Below are positions 24,553 to 33,938 of a DNA stretch of 64,000 nt, one piece after another (the stretch's first letter is position 1; the number at the start of each line of letters is the position of its first letter). Origin of the DNA: Bacteroidales bacterium (lineage in GTDB: Bacteria; Bacteroidota; Bacteroidia; Bacteroidales; UBA3824); contig JAFPZK010000030.1 in NCBI GenBank assembly GCA_017417315.1, positions 27,089 to 91,088 on the forward strand, given 5' to 3'. A model generated the notes under the pieces. The model was not told the origin of the DNA. It searched no databases and was given only the letters and a program-made list of their open reading frames with translations. The position numbers and the translations under genes are program-made.

Positions 24553-26406
24553 GTGAAAAAATACATATTTTTATTAGGATTAGGTTTTGCGTTAAGTTGT
24601 TTTAACGCGGCATTCAGCCAACAGATAGAAAAGTCCGAAAGTTTTATCATGCTTTTCGGAACAAAATACTACCTTCACACCATTAAAGAAGGGCAAACTC
24701 TTGAAACCATCGCCGAGGCTTACAACACGACGGTTCAGGAAATAAAAATGAACAATCAAGGGGTTCAGAATTTTCAGGCGGGCGTTTTGATAAAAGTTCC
24801 CGTCATAGCCGATTCTGCCACCCCTGCCAACAAACAAGAGTTTGCATATCACAAAGTTGAACGCAAACAGACTTTGTATTCGATTTGCAAAAAATACGGT
24901 GTTACCGAAGAGGACATCTACAAATATAACCCTCAGGCAAGATTAGGACTTAAAACCGGCGAAACCCTTCAAATTCCCGTCGGCAAAAACGAAAATCCTG
25001 ACCGCGAGGACATCAACTTTATTTATCACACCGTAAAACAAAACGAGAGTTTCAACTCGATAAGCCAACTTTACGGCGTTGAAATTGCCGACATCGTAAA
25101 ATACAACCCTCAGGCAAAATTCAATATGAAACCGGGCGACGTATTACGAATTCCAAAGATATACAGCAATTCCGAAGCCGACACTTCAACAATCGCTACT
25201 AACGACAACATTCCGTATTCTGACGACCTTATACGAAAAAAAGCAATGTTGAACGCCGATTATTGCGACTGTTCTACTTACAGATACAGTTTTTCAAAAA
25301 CCTTGAAAATTTCTTTGATGTTGCCGCTTTTTCTTTCTGATAACAGAAGTCTGAGCGAGGGTTACAAAAGCGACCCCGCCAAAAATTCGTTAAAAAAGAA
25401 CTCGGAAAGAATTTACGAATTTTACGAAGGCTTTTTGATTGCCGTTAAAGAGTTTCAACAGGAAAACCGCAACATTCAGATTAACGTCTACGATACAAGA
25501 AACAGCACGTCGGTAACGGACGAAATTTTGATGAAACCTGAACTGAAATCCACTGACCTTATTATCGGTCCGCTTTATACGGACAACGTTGCAAAAACTG
25601 CTAAATTTGCAAACGCCAACCAAATTCCGATGGTTTCGCCCTTTGCAGTAAGAAACGCGCTTTTGAACGACAATCCGTATTTGTTTCAGTTTACGCCCTC
25701 GGCAGCGGCATCAATATATGAATCGACGGACTTTTTCGGCATGCACGAAAACGCCCGCGTAATAGCGGTTCACGGCGGCACGCCCTCAGAACTCGAACAC
25801 ATAAAATATTATAAAGAAAATCTGACGAAAAATTTAATCAACGACAACAAAGTTCCGGGCTTGATTTTCAAGGAAATAGACTTCAACAACGGCGGGCTTG
25901 CAAGGATAACCGAAGCGATGTCTCCGACCGAAAATAATATTATACTTATTCCGGGTAACGACGAGGTTTTGATAACAAAAATCATCAATCACCTGACAAC
26001 GCTTCAAAAAACCGAAAAATACAAAGTCGTGCTTTTCGGCTCTCAAAGTTGGGAACGTTATTCAAACATCGACATCGAATTTTTACAAAGCATGAGTTTT
26101 AGTTTCCGCAGTCCGAGTTTTATAGATTACGGCAATGACAAAGTAAAGAATTTTGTCTCGCAGTTCCGCTCTCTTTACAACGCCGAACCGGGCATTTACG
26201 GTTTTTCGGGTTATGACATCGCCAAATTTTTCATCGGCGAACTCGTAAAACACGGAAAATATTTTCAGTTTTGTCTTAACGGAGAAGAAAAAGGCTTGGT
26301 TTATAAGTTCAATTTTCAGAGGGTGAACCCCGCCGGCGGCTTTGAAAACCGCAGCAATTACGTTTTGAAATACGGCGAAAATTTCACGATAGAACCCGCA
26401 TATTAA
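24553..26406 (+). CDS. Three-LysM periplasmic-binding-fold protein
   Basis: A 617-residue exported protein that starts at GTG. It has a signal peptide (1-23) and three LysM repeats (about 40-86, 98-144 and 155-200), each ending in a V/I-P after the NxQ...PGD/KxGD pattern. From about 245 to the end there is a type-1 periplasmic-binding-protein fold like amino-acid ABC receptors (LKISLMLPLFLSDN, LIIGPLYTDNVAKTAKFAN, YGFSGYDIAKFFIGEL). LysM domains bind peptidoglycan, so it is probably a wall-anchored periplasmic protein. No permease or ATPase is nearby, suggesting a structural or sensory role more than transport. It follows the outer-membrane protein by 25 bases. Confidence 0.85.
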   Translation: MKKYIFLLGLGFALSCFNAAFSQQIEKSESFIMLFGTKYYLHTIKEGQTLETIAEAYNTTVQEIKMNNQGVQNFQAGVLIKVPVIADSATPANKQEFAYHKVERKQTLYSICKKYGVTEEDIYKYNPQARLGLKTGETLQIPVGKNENPDREDINFIYHTVKQNESFNSISQLYGVEIADIVKYNPQAKFNMKPGDVLRIPKIYSNSEADTSTIATNDNIPYSDDLIRKKAMLNADYCDCSTYRYSFSKTLKISLMLPLFLSDNRSLSEGYKSDPAKNSLKKNSERIYEFYEGFLIAVKEFQQENRNIQINVYDTRNSTSVTDEILMKPELKSTDLIIGPLYTDNVAKTAKFANANQIPMVSPFAVRNALLNDNPYLFQFTPSAAASIYESTDFFGMHENARVIAVHGGTPSELEHIKYYKENLTKNLINDNKVPGLIFKEIDFNNGGLARITEAMSPTENNIILIPGNDEVLITKIINHLTTLQKTEKYKVVLFGSQSWERYSNIDIEFLQSMSFSFRSPSFIDYGNDKVKNFVSQFRSLYNAEPGIYGFSGYDIAKFFIGELVKHGKYFQFCLNGEEKGLVYKFNFQRVNPAGGFENRSNYVLKYGENFTIEPAY

Positions 26407-26453
26407 GAAATCGTAAATTTTTAAAAAATGTGCGTACAATGAATAATATTTTC

Positions 26454-26461
26454 TATATTTG
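26454..26461 (+). promoter_or_regulatory. Promoter -7 box of the DUF2795 gene
   Basis: TATATTTG matches TAnnTTTG and lies 51 bases upstream of the ATG. No good TTTG at -33 was seen. Confidence 0.45.
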
Positions 26462-26512
26462 CGCGATTTTTTAAAAAAAGGATTTCTAACAATAAAATAA
26501 ACGTATAACGCT

Positions 26513-26734
26513 ATGTATTGGACACTTGAATTAGCAACAAAATTGGAAGATGCGCCATGGCCGGCAACAAAAGACGAACTTATTGACTACGCCATGCGTT
26601 CGGGGGCTCCGATGGAACTGATAGAGAACCTTCAAGAAATTGACGATGACGGCGAAATCTACGAGGGCATAGAGGACATTTGGTCTGATTACCCGAGCAA
26701 AGAAGATTTCTTCTTTAACGAAGATGAATATTAA
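26513..26734 (+). CDS. DUF2795 small acidic protein
   Basis: A 73-residue acidic protein of the DUF2795 family, nearly invariant in Bacteroidales: MYWTLELATKLEDAPWPATKDELIDYAMRSG followed by an acidic tail rich in Asp and Glu (EDIWSDYPSKEDFFFNEDEY). The N-terminal part is predicted to fold as a small helical unit. Function is unknown. It is a single-gene unit between its own promoter box and a strong terminator. Confidence 0.9.
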   Translation: MYWTLELATKLEDAPWPATKDELIDYAMRSGAPMELIENLQEIDDDGEIYEGIEDIWSDYPSKEDFFFNEDEY

Positions 26735-26745
26735 AAACCTACAAA

Positions 26746-26777
26746 AACGGCTGCCCCAAAAAGCAGCCGTTTTTTTT
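26746..26777. terminator. Bidirectional intrinsic terminator
   Basis: AACGGCTGC pairs with GCAGCCGTT across an eight-base loop and is followed by eight T on the plus strand and five T on the minus strand. It separates the convergent DUF2795 and DUF4112 genes. Confidence 0.9.
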
Positions 26778-26797
26778 GCAATTTTTTTCCGTTAAAA

Positions 26798-27376
26798 TCA
26801 TCCCTTACACCCTAACACTCCGTAAAACGTTGAAATTGCGATGTATACGGCTTTGAAAAGGAAATAGCACGCCACTGCAAACACCGCTATTCCGACTGCT
26901 GACTTCACGGCATCGCGTTTTACCTTTTTGATAATTTTTTCATCGTCTTCCACATAACCGACAATCAGAGCGTAATTCTTGGAATACGCCCTGTGAAAAA
27001 AGTCCAAAGCATCACCTACCCACGGAACAAGACCTATAAGACAGTCTAACAACGTGTTATAAAGCACTGCCAATGTCAGAGCCAACGACTTGATTTTGAA
27101 CATACTAACATACAAAAATGGTAACGCCAAAACTCCCGTCAAAATATCACCGATTTCAGGTACGACAAAACCCAAAATACCGTCCACGAAATATTTGTCA
27201 AACAACTTTGAAATACCTTTCACTAATTTGTATGACGGCTCTTTTTCAAGCAGTTCTTTGGCTTTTTCCTTTTTTTGACGGCGGATTTCTTCGTGCGAAA
27301 GCGCAACCTCAATTTCCTCTTTTTCTTCGCTCGTCGTTAAACCTAAATCACGTTTAACTTCTTCTCTCCTACTCAT
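26798..27376 (-). CDS. DUF4112 membrane protein
   Basis: A 192-residue protein with a charged N-terminal region (residues 1-50, Glu/Lys rich) followed by the DUF4112 core. The core is IPEIGDILTGVLALPFLYVSM-like and LIGLVPWVGDALDFFHRAYSKNY, two P-x-x-GD segments in membrane-associated hairpins, then a hydrophobic helix (AVKSAVGIAVFAVACYFLF). Function of the family is unknown. It lies six bases after the coiled-coil gene, in one transcript. Confidence 0.8.
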   Translation of the reverse strand: MSRREEVKRDLGLTTSEEKEEIEVALSHEEIRRQKKEKAKELLEKEPSYKLVKGISKLFDKYFVDGILGFVVPEIGDILTGVLALPFLYVSMFKIKSLALTLAVLYNTLLDCLIGLVPWVGDALDFFHRAYSKNYALIVGYVEDDEKIIKKVKRDAVKSAVGIAVFAVACYFLFKAVYIAISTFYGVLGCKG

Positions 27377-27382
27377 TTTAGT

Positions 27383-29416
27383 TTAGATTTCAAGAGTTTT
27401 TTTGCCTGAAAGAAAATCGTCCCAATCCTCTGCGCTGAAATTTACAGTCCCTTCCAAAAGTTGTAACAAACCGGTTTTCAAATCGTCCTTGTTTTGAGCC
27501 GTGTTGATTTGCTTTGCAAGGCTTACAAGTGCGGCATTTTTGTCGTCAATCAGTTTCATTTTTTCCTCAAATTCCGCCTTTATCTTATTGAACTCGTTTT
27601 CGTAATGCTCGTTAGAGAGTTTATAATTGAGTTTCATTGCCTCTAACTGCGCTAACTGATTGCAAAGTTCAAAACCTTTTTCGAGAACCTCTTTCGTCTC
27701 CGGCTTGGTCTCCTTCTGAATGTCTTTCTTTATGTTTTCTTTGAAATCATTAACCGCCTGAGCCAAATTTTCCGGCAGTTTTATATCGTCAAACTTTTTA
27801 ACATCAACCGTCTTCAAAAGTCTGTCATCAAGTTTTGACGACGAAATTTCTTTTGCAACCATAAGAAGTTTTACAATATCTTCTAAATGCGCAACAATTT
27901 GCGCTTTTGTATTTTCGTCAGCGGTGATAATCGAAGATAGTTCCCTTGAAATCTCCTTTTGAACCGATTTCAATTCATCGTAACGCTTTTTATTTTTTTC
28001 GTAAAGTTCTTTTTGTTTCGCGAGTTCCTCACCGTCAATCTTAACGTCAACAATCAAATCTTCGTATTTTGAAACCAAAGGTCTGCAATTTTTTTCCCAA
28101 TCATAAACAGCCCTTTCGTATTGCTTTTTCTTAGAGCCTAACGAAATGACATTTCCTAATCCCGAAGGCGGTTCGGGCTTTGTTTTTTTGGCTTCATTAT
28201 ATTGTTTTTCAAGACTTTGCAAAGTGTTATTGCAATCTTGTATGTGGCTTGAATAATAACTGAGGTTTTGAGAAGAATCTGCCAAACTTTTTTCCAAAGA
28301 GTGTAATTCTTCAAGAATTTCGTCCCTGCGTTTTTTCAACTCTTTTGCTCTTTCAGTAGAATAGACGGCGTTAGAGAGCCTCAAAAACTCCTCATCAAAA
28401 ACCTCCGGCGCAGTCTTGGCAAAAATTTCTGCCTTAGGAATAAAAACGTCATTTATAGTTTTGAAAATTTCCGTCAATCTTACAGAATCCGATTTTATGA
28501 CGGCAGCATCATGAGCAACCGAGGCTTTTAATTCTTCGGCTTCTTTTTTTATCGACGAGGTTTGACCCGTACTTTTTATATAATGGGACAACATGTTGAG
28601 TCCGGCAACTACGAGACCGAGCCTCTTGTCTTCAACGTTAGTGATTTGCGAAGCAGAAAGTTTCAATGCCGAGACAAAACCGTCAGAAATTTGAGAAGAA
28701 AGTTCGGTACATTTTCCGAAAACCGAATTGTAAGAAAGTTCCGCACTTTTTAGCATAGATTCCGTGTCCAAAAACTCAATCTTGTCAAAATCAAATACTT
28801 CCGGCATTGTTGCCTTAATATTTTCGCCGAAAATATCCGTCAGCGACAAAGCATAACGGCGGAAAAGCATTGTGGCATTTTGTCTTACGTTAACAAAATC
28901 TTTGGTGAGTGTTTTTACCGAAGTTTTGGCCTCGGTATAAGATTTTGTCATAACGGAATATTTCTCAAAAACTGCCGTTGCTTCGTTTTTAACCTTTTCT
29001 ATGGCGTTTTTGCCTGAAATAAAATTCAAAAGGTCAGAGGTTTTTTGAATAATTTCCTCGTTGAATTTTCCGCCCGTAATGTTTTGAAGCGCGGACAAAT
29101 GCGTGTCAGAAATTTTGAGTTTTTCTTTGAGAATTTCAAAAACGTCATTCTGTTTTCCCTCTTCCAGTAAAGCGGGAATTTTACATTCGTCAATTACGGG
29201 AGTATTTTTTTCGTTGTTGACAAGGCTCTTGAAAATATCCTTGTCAGAGGACTTTTGATAAGCCTCCCAAACGAGTTTTGAAATCAATTCAGAATCGTTT
29301 TCAATTCCGAACTCTTTTAATTCCCACGCCAAATCGCTGCGGCTGAGAACGGTGTTATCCTTAAAATTTTGTTGGGCTAACTCCCTGATTTTATCGTAAA
29401 TTTTCTGATTGTCCAT
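27383..29416 (-). CDS. Large coiled-coil protein of unknown function
   Basis: A 677-residue hydrophilic protein with no signal peptide or membrane segment. A short helical N-terminal part (1-85) resembling a small winged or EF-like unit (LAWELKEFGIENDSELISKLVWEAYQ) precedes long heptad-patterned stretches (about 105-180, 290-330, 350-410, 435-510 and 600-655). No enzymatic motif was found. It is followed six bases later by the DUF4112 gene, suggesting the two proteins act together, perhaps at the membrane. A minus-strand -7 box TACATTTG lies at 29444-29451. Confidence 0.75.
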   Translation of the reverse strand: MDNQKIYDKIRELAQQNFKDNTVLSRSDLAWELKEFGIENDSELISKLVWEAYQKSSDKDIFKSLVNNEKNTPVIDECKIPALLEEGKQNDVFEILKEKLKISDTHLSALQNITGGKFNEEIIQKTSDLLNFISGKNAIEKVKNEATAVFEKYSVMTKSYTEAKTSVKTLTKDFVNVRQNATMLFRRYALSLTDIFGENIKATMPEVFDFDKIEFLDTESMLKSAELSYNSVFGKCTELSSQISDGFVSALKLSASQITNVEDKRLGLVVAGLNMLSHYIKSTGQTSSIKKEAEELKASVAHDAAVIKSDSVRLTEIFKTINDVFIPKAEIFAKTAPEVFDEEFLRLSNAVYSTERAKELKKRRDEILEELHSLEKSLADSSQNLSYYSSHIQDCNNTLQSLEKQYNEAKKTKPEPPSGLGNVISLGSKKKQYERAVYDWEKNCRPLVSKYEDLIVDVKIDGEELAKQKELYEKNKKRYDELKSVQKEISRELSSIITADENTKAQIVAHLEDIVKLLMVAKEISSSKLDDRLLKTVDVKKFDDIKLPENLAQAVNDFKENIKKDIQKETKPETKEVLEKGFELCNQLAQLEAMKLNYKLSNEHYENEFNKIKAEFEEKMKLIDDKNAALVSLAKQINTAQNKDDLKTGLLQLLEGTVNFSAEDWDDFLSGKKTLEI

Positions 29417-29443
29417 ACATAAAACGTGTTTAGATTAGTTTTT

Positions 29444-29451
29444 CAAATGTA
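29444..29451 (-). promoter_or_regulatory. Promoter -7 box of the coiled-coil/DUF4112 operon
   Basis: TACATTTG on the minus strand, 27 bases upstream of the ATG, matches TAnnTTTG. It faces the GH2 promoter in the same intergenic region. Confidence 0.45.
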
Positions 29452-29480
29452 GGACTTTTTTTTGAAAAGAAAAAATTTTT

Positions 29481-29511
29481 CTTGATTTTTATATAAAATT
29501 TCTTACCTTTG
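29481..29511 (+). promoter_or_regulatory. Promoter of the GH2 beta-galactosidase gene
   Basis: CTTG, 19 bases, then TACCTTTG: a close match to TTTG-N19-TAnnTTTG, 38 bases before the ATG. Confidence 0.65.
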
Positions 29512-29549
29512 CCCGAAAGATCAAAAAAATTAAATAGCACTCATATCGT

Positions 29550-32174
29550 ATGAAAAAATTTTTTTCTTTACAATTAATTTTAATGCTGACGTTGACGACA
29601 CTTTATGGTCAAAACCAAGAGCAGTTGTTGCTTAACGGCTGGCGTTTTCAAAAAGGCAACGTCGTAAACGCCGAAAAAACAAATTTCGACGATTCAAAAT
29701 GGCAACAAGTTACAATTCCACACGATTGGGCGATTTCGGGTCCTTTCGACAAAGAGATTGATAAACAAGTAGTTGCCATAGTTCAAAACGGAGAACAAGA
29801 GGCTACTGAAAAAACGGGACGTTCAGGCTCTCTGCCGTGGATTGGCGAAGGTTGGTATCGCACGAAATTGTCAATTCCTGACAATTACAATCATGCCGAA
29901 TTGGTTTTTGACGGCGCAATGTCAGAGCCGAAAATTTACATCGAAGGCAAACTTGCCGGTTATTGGGCTTACGGTTACAACACTTTTGCAATAGACATCA
30001 CGCCTTATCTTCCCAAAAAAGACGGCAAAATTATTCACGGCAACTATTCGTTAGCAGTTCATTTACAAAATGTTGACGAATCAAGCCGCTGGTATCCGGG
30101 CGCAGGACTTTACCGTCCCGTAAGGCTGAAACTCTCTCAAAAAACAGCCGTAAAAACTTTCGGAATTTTTGCGCGGACAACAAGAATTGACGGTATCAGC
30201 GATGATTTTCAGTCAGCAAAATCGGCACGCATTGCCGTAAACACGCAAATCCGCGTTGACGGTGATAAAAAATCAAACGTCAGAGTAAAACATTCACTCA
30301 TAAGCGAAGGAAATATTTTGACCTCAACGGAGACTTCAATGAACGACAGCCGTGAAACTTCGCAGGCACTCGTTGTCAACAATCCGAGGCTTTGGTCTCC
30401 CGAACAGCCGTACCTTTATTCGCTTGTTACGGAAGTTTTTGAAGACGGCAAACTCGTTGACGTTCAGAAAACTACAATCGGAATCCGCAGCATAGAATAC
30501 GGCGGCGAGGGTTTTCGTCTTAACGGCAAACTGACAAAATTTCGCGGTGTGTGTCTCCATCATGATTTAGGACCTCTCGGAGCGGCTTTCAACAAAACGG
30601 CTTTCCGTCGTCAAATAACACTTTTAAAAGACATCGGCTGCAACGCAATCCGCACGAGCCACAATATGCCCGCGCCTTGGCAGATGGACATTTGCGACGA
30701 AATGGGAATAATGGTCATGGCTGAATCTTTTGATATGTGGGTATATCCGAAATGCAAAAACGGTTATGCTAAATTTTTTGAACAAGTTGACACTCAGTCG
30801 CCTAACGCGGATTCCCGTCCGTGGTGGAAACGCGACATCGAAAATCTCGTTGTAGTTCACCGCAATCACCCAAGTATCGTGATGTGGAGTATCGGCAACG
30901 AAATCCCCGAACAAAGCGGTGCTGACGGTCTTAAATACACCCGCGAAATGCAAAATTTTATCCACTCTCTTGACAATACGAGGCTTTGTACTCAGGGTCT
31001 TGACCGTGGCGATGGTGCAATTTGGGCGGGAGTTTTTCAAGAAAGCGATGTCCCCGGTTTTAATTACCGTCTTCACGTTTATGACAAAGGACATGAAAAT
31101 TCTCCAAGCGGACTTGTTCTCGGCACTGAAACGGCTTCAACGGTTTCGAGCCGAGGCGTTTATAAATTTCCCGTTGAAGAAAATCACGGCGACGCATACG
31201 AGGACGGTCAGATTTCGAGTTACGACCTTGAAAGTTGCATTTGGAGCAATCTTCCCGATGACGATTGGATTTGGCAGGACAAAGCACCGTGGGTAACGGG
31301 CGAGTTTGTTTGGACTGGTTTTGACTATCTCGGCGAACCGACTCCTTACGATGAATATTGGCCGTCAAGAAGCAGTTATTTCGGTATTTTTGACTTGGCG
31401 GGACTTCCGAAAGACCGTGCCTTTTTATACCGCGTACATTGGGCTCCTGAAAAGAAAACTTTACACGTTCTTCCGCATTGGACTTTTCCCGACCGCAAAG
31501 GGGAAATAACGCCGGTGTTTGTCTACACGTCATACCCCGAAGCGGAACTTTTTGTCAACGGCAAATCACAGGGACGTTTAAAGCACATTGACATGACCCT
31601 TGACGCTTACCGCGACAACCGCATTGACGTAAAAATGCCGTGGGGCGATATGTCGAAATTTGCCGACCCGAATGCTCCCGAAGGCAAAAACCGCCTTGAC
31701 CGTTACCGCTTGCGTTGGATGAACGTTAAGTACGAGCCGGGTGAAATAAAAGTCGTAGCCTACGACGATAACGGCAACGCGGCAGAAGAAAAAATCATCA
31801 AAACAGCCGGGAAACCTCATCACATCGTTCTTAAAGCCGACCGCACGGTTTTGAAATCAACGCCTATGGAATACGGACTTTTTACGGACACACCCGATAT
31901 GAGTTTCGTTACGGTTTCGGTTGTTGACAAAGACGGCAACCTTTGTCCTGATGCGGTAAATCAACTGTCATTCAGAGTTACGGGCGCGGCAAAATTTAAT
32001 TCTGTCTGCAACGGTGATGCTACTTCGTTAGAGGTGTTTACGACACCGACGATGAAAGTTTTTCACGGAAAATTAGTAGTTGTAATTGAAGCAGGCAAAG
32101 AAAAAGGCGATGCAATATTAAATATAAAAGGCAACGGCTTAAAAGGTGCTGCAATGACAATCACGGTGGAATAA
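29550..32174 (+). CDS. Glycoside hydrolase family 2 beta-galactosidase (exported)
   Basis: An 874-residue exported GH2 enzyme that hydrolyses terminal beta-galactosides or related glycosides in the periplasm. It has a signal peptide (1-20), a sugar-binding domain (about 30-200, with the YPGAGLYRPVRL hallmark), an immunoglobulin-like domain (about 200-315), and a TIM barrel. The acid/base Glu451 is in WSIGNEIPEQ and the likely nucleophile Glu527 in LGTETAS. C-terminal DUF4982-like and Ig-like domains follow (from about 640 and 755). No SusC/SusD pair or regulator is adjacent, so it is not in a typical polysaccharide-utilisation locus. Confidence 0.92.
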   Translation: MKKFFSLQLILMLTLTTLYGQNQEQLLLNGWRFQKGNVVNAEKTNFDDSKWQQVTIPHDWAISGPFDKEIDKQVVAIVQNGEQEATEKTGRSGSLPWIGEGWYRTKLSIPDNYNHAELVFDGAMSEPKIYIEGKLAGYWAYGYNTFAIDITPYLPKKDGKIIHGNYSLAVHLQNVDESSRWYPGAGLYRPVRLKLSQKTAVKTFGIFARTTRIDGISDDFQSAKSARIAVNTQIRVDGDKKSNVRVKHSLISEGNILTSTETSMNDSRETSQALVVNNPRLWSPEQPYLYSLVTEVFEDGKLVDVQKTTIGIRSIEYGGEGFRLNGKLTKFRGVCLHHDLGPLGAAFNKTAFRRQITLLKDIGCNAIRTSHNMPAPWQMDICDEMGIMVMAESFDMWVYPKCKNGYAKFFEQVDTQSPNADSRPWWKRDIENLVVVHRNHPSIVMWSIGNEIPEQSGADGLKYTREMQNFIHSLDNTRLCTQGLDRGDGAIWAGVFQESDVPGFNYRLHVYDKGHENSPSGLVLGTETASTVSSRGVYKFPVEENHGDAYEDGQISSYDLESCIWSNLPDDDWIWQDKAPWVTGEFVWTGFDYLGEPTPYDEYWPSRSSYFGIFDLAGLPKDRAFLYRVHWAPEKKTLHVLPHWTFPDRKGEITPVFVYTSYPEAELFVNGKSQGRLKHIDMTLDAYRDNRIDVKMPWGDMSKFADPNAPEGKNRLDRYRLRWMNVKYEPGEIKVVAYDDNGNAAEEKIIKTAGKPHHIVLKADRTVLKSTPMEYGLFTDTPDMSFVTVSVVDKDGNLCPDAVNQLSFRVTGAAKFNSVCNGDATSLEVFTTPTMKVFHGKLVVVIEAGKEKGDAILNIKGNGLKGAAMTITVE

Positions 32175-32188
32175 AAAAATATTCCACC
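32165..32188. terminator. Hairpin between the convergent GH2 and beta-repeat genes
   Basis: GGTGGAATA and TATTCCACC form a nine-bp stem around the GH2 stop codon with a six-A loop. The T-tract is weak on both strands, so terminator activity is only probable. Confidence 0.5.
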
Positions 32189-32205
32189 TTAATTTCGTCT
32201 CATAT

Positions 32206-32898
32206 TTAGTATAAAATATTTCCTTGTTCTGAGAATCGGATTTGCTGTCCTAACGACATTGTAACGGTTTCTTTTTGAACGGTAAAGGTTATTTTTTTTG
32301 CCAAATATCCTGACAAAACCGCACCGCTTTCGCTGAATTTCACCGGCGAATTTGCTGAAATTATAAATTTAACGCCCTCAGCCGAGGTAAACTTAAAATT
32401 TGCCGAGGGCGTTATAAATCGTATTTTACCGCTCGCATAAAACTCCACGGGCGAATTTTCAGCAGAATAAATCACCTGATTATCAACCGTAACGGCAATA
32501 CTTTCGTTAAGTGTCCCTCTGAAAACCAAGCCGTCGGAAGTAAAAAACACTCTTGTTCCGCGCTGAAATTCACGATACCTGCCGTCAAGACATTGCGCTA
32601 AAATATTAACAGATAAAATTCCTTGCGTTACTTTGCCCTTAGAATTAAATTTCAAAACACCGGAAGGCGAAAACAAAACCAAAGGACCGGTAGTCCAAAG
32701 GTCGGTATCAACGGCGGGAGTGCCTTCTATTACAAACCCTTTGCTGTCGGTTTTATAATGCGTACCACCCTTGAAAAGCATTTTTATGCCCGTAGTCTGC
32801 AACAAAGAATCTCTTTGAAGCGTGTCAATATGAATGCCGAAAGTCTTACAACTTATTGACAAAAACGCAATTAATATTAGTATTTTAAAAAATCCCAT
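32206..32898 (-). CDS. Exported protein of repeated beta-strand units, function unknown
   Basis: A 230-residue protein with a signal peptide (MGFFKILILIAFLSISC, possible lipobox Ser-Cys). Behind it is a string of about eight short units of the form (V/I)-x-F-x-x-x-G-x-(V/I)-x-x-G, for example PLVLFSPSGVLKF, RVFFTSDGLVFRG, PVEFYASGKIRF, PVKFSESGAVLSG and QIRFSEQGNILY. The pattern suggests a repetitive beta structure resembling MORN or WG repeats, but no family was recognised. It is divergent from era and convergent with the beta-galactosidase gene. Confidence 0.65.
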   Translation of the reverse strand: MGFFKILILIAFLSISCKTFGIHIDTLQRDSLLQTTGIKMLFKGGTHYKTDSKGFVIEGTPAVDTDLWTTGPLVLFSPSGVLKFNSKGKVTQGILSVNILAQCLDGRYREFQRGTRVFFTSDGLVFRGTLNESIAVTVDNQVIYSAENSPVEFYASGKIRFITPSANFKFTSAEGVKFIISANSPVKFSESGAVLSGYLAKKITFTVQKETVTMSLGQQIRFSEQGNILY

Positions 32899-32905
32899 AA
32901 TAGCG

Positions 32906-32937
32906 GTTGCGGTTTTAACAAAAAAACATTACCTTTG
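32906..32937 (+). promoter_or_regulatory. Promoter of era
   Basis: GTTG, 20 bases, then TACCTTTG. It lies in the 72-base divergent region and ends 33 bases before the era ATG. Confidence 0.6.
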
Positions 32938-32970
32938 CCGCTGCAAAATTAAGTTTTTTTTTAATAATAT

Positions 32971-33867
32971 ATGGCTTTCAAATCAGGTTTTGTTAATATT
33001 GTCGGCAATCCGAATGTCGGAAAGTCGACCTTGATGAATATTTTAGTCGGTGAAAAACTATCTATCATTACCGCTAAAAGTCAGACAACACGCCACAGAA
33101 TTATGGGCGTTGTTACAACTGACGATTATCAAATCGTATACAGCGATACTCCGGGCGTTTTAAAACCCGTTTACAAACTTCAAGAGAGCATGCTCAAATA
33201 TTCTGAATCGGCTCTTGAAGACGCTGACGTAGTTCTCTATATCACTGACGTTTTGGAAACTAAAACCAAAAACAAGTTTTTTCTCGAAATGGTAAACCGC
33301 GTTGCGTGTCCCGTCATCATTTTGATTAACAAAATAGATTTGGCAGAAAGTCAGGACAAAGTTGTGGAAATCATCAACGAGTGGAAAACGCTTGTCCCGA
33401 AAGCCGAAATTTATCCCGTCAGCGCGTTAATGAAATTTAATACGGAAAATATTTTGGACAAAATAGTTTCGCTCCTGCCCGAAAATCCGCCGTATTTCGA
33501 GAAAGACCGCTTGACCGACAAGCCGGAAAGATTTTTCGTTTCGGAAATCATCAGAGAAAAAGTTCTCGAAAATTACGACAAAGAAATTCCGTATTCTGTG
33601 GAAGTTGAAGTGGAAACATTCAAGGAAGAAGAAGAAATTATCCGCATACAGTCTGTCATAAACGTCATCAGAGAATCGCAAAAAGGCATCATAATCGGCA
33701 AACAAGGTTCAGCCTTAAAAAAACTCGGCTCTATGGCAAGAAAAGAACTCGAAGCGTTTTTCGGCAAGAAAATCTATCTCGAAATTTTCGTAAAAGTTTC
33801 AAAAGACTGGCGCGACAACAAAAACCGCCTGAAAAATTTCGGTTATGATGTCAGCGGAATCCAATAA
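32971..33867 (+). CDS. era: GTPase Era
   Basis: A 298-residue GTPase required for 16S rRNA maturation and 30S assembly. G1 is GNPNVGKST (12-20), G3 is DTPGV, and G4 is NKID. A C-terminal KH RNA-binding domain holds the GxxG loop in IIGKQGSALKKLG and ends FVKVSKDWRDN, which binds the 3' end of 16S rRNA. Length and architecture are standard. A separate promoter precedes dnaN, so Era has its own transcript start. Confidence 0.96.
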   Translation: MAFKSGFVNIVGNPNVGKSTLMNILVGEKLSIITAKSQTTRHRIMGVVTTDDYQIVYSDTPGVLKPVYKLQESMLKYSESALEDADVVLYITDVLETKTKNKFFLEMVNRVACPVIILINKIDLAESQDKVVEIINEWKTLVPKAEIYPVSALMKFNTENILDKIVSLLPENPPYFEKDRLTDKPERFFVSEIIREKVLENYDKEIPYSVEVEVETFKEEEEIIRIQSVINVIRESQKGIIIGKQGSALKKLGSMARKELEAFFGKKIYLEIFVKVSKDWRDNKNRLKNFGYDVSGIQ

Positions 33868-33872
33868 TTTTT

Positions 33873-33903
33873 TTTGCGGATAAAAAAAAACTCCGTAAAT
33901 TTG
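33873..33903 (+). promoter_or_regulatory. Promoter of dnaN
   Basis: TTTG, exactly 19 bases, then TAAATTTG: a full match to the Bacteroidota consensus, ending 35 bases before the dnaN ATG. Confidence 0.75.
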
Positions 33904-33938
33904 CAACGAATTAAAATGTAAAAGAAAATTCAAGAAAA

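Noticed and set aside
29550..32174. Polysaccharide-utilisation locus around the GH2 gene
   Set aside because: No SusC, SusD, hybrid two-component or other glycosidase gene is adjacent.
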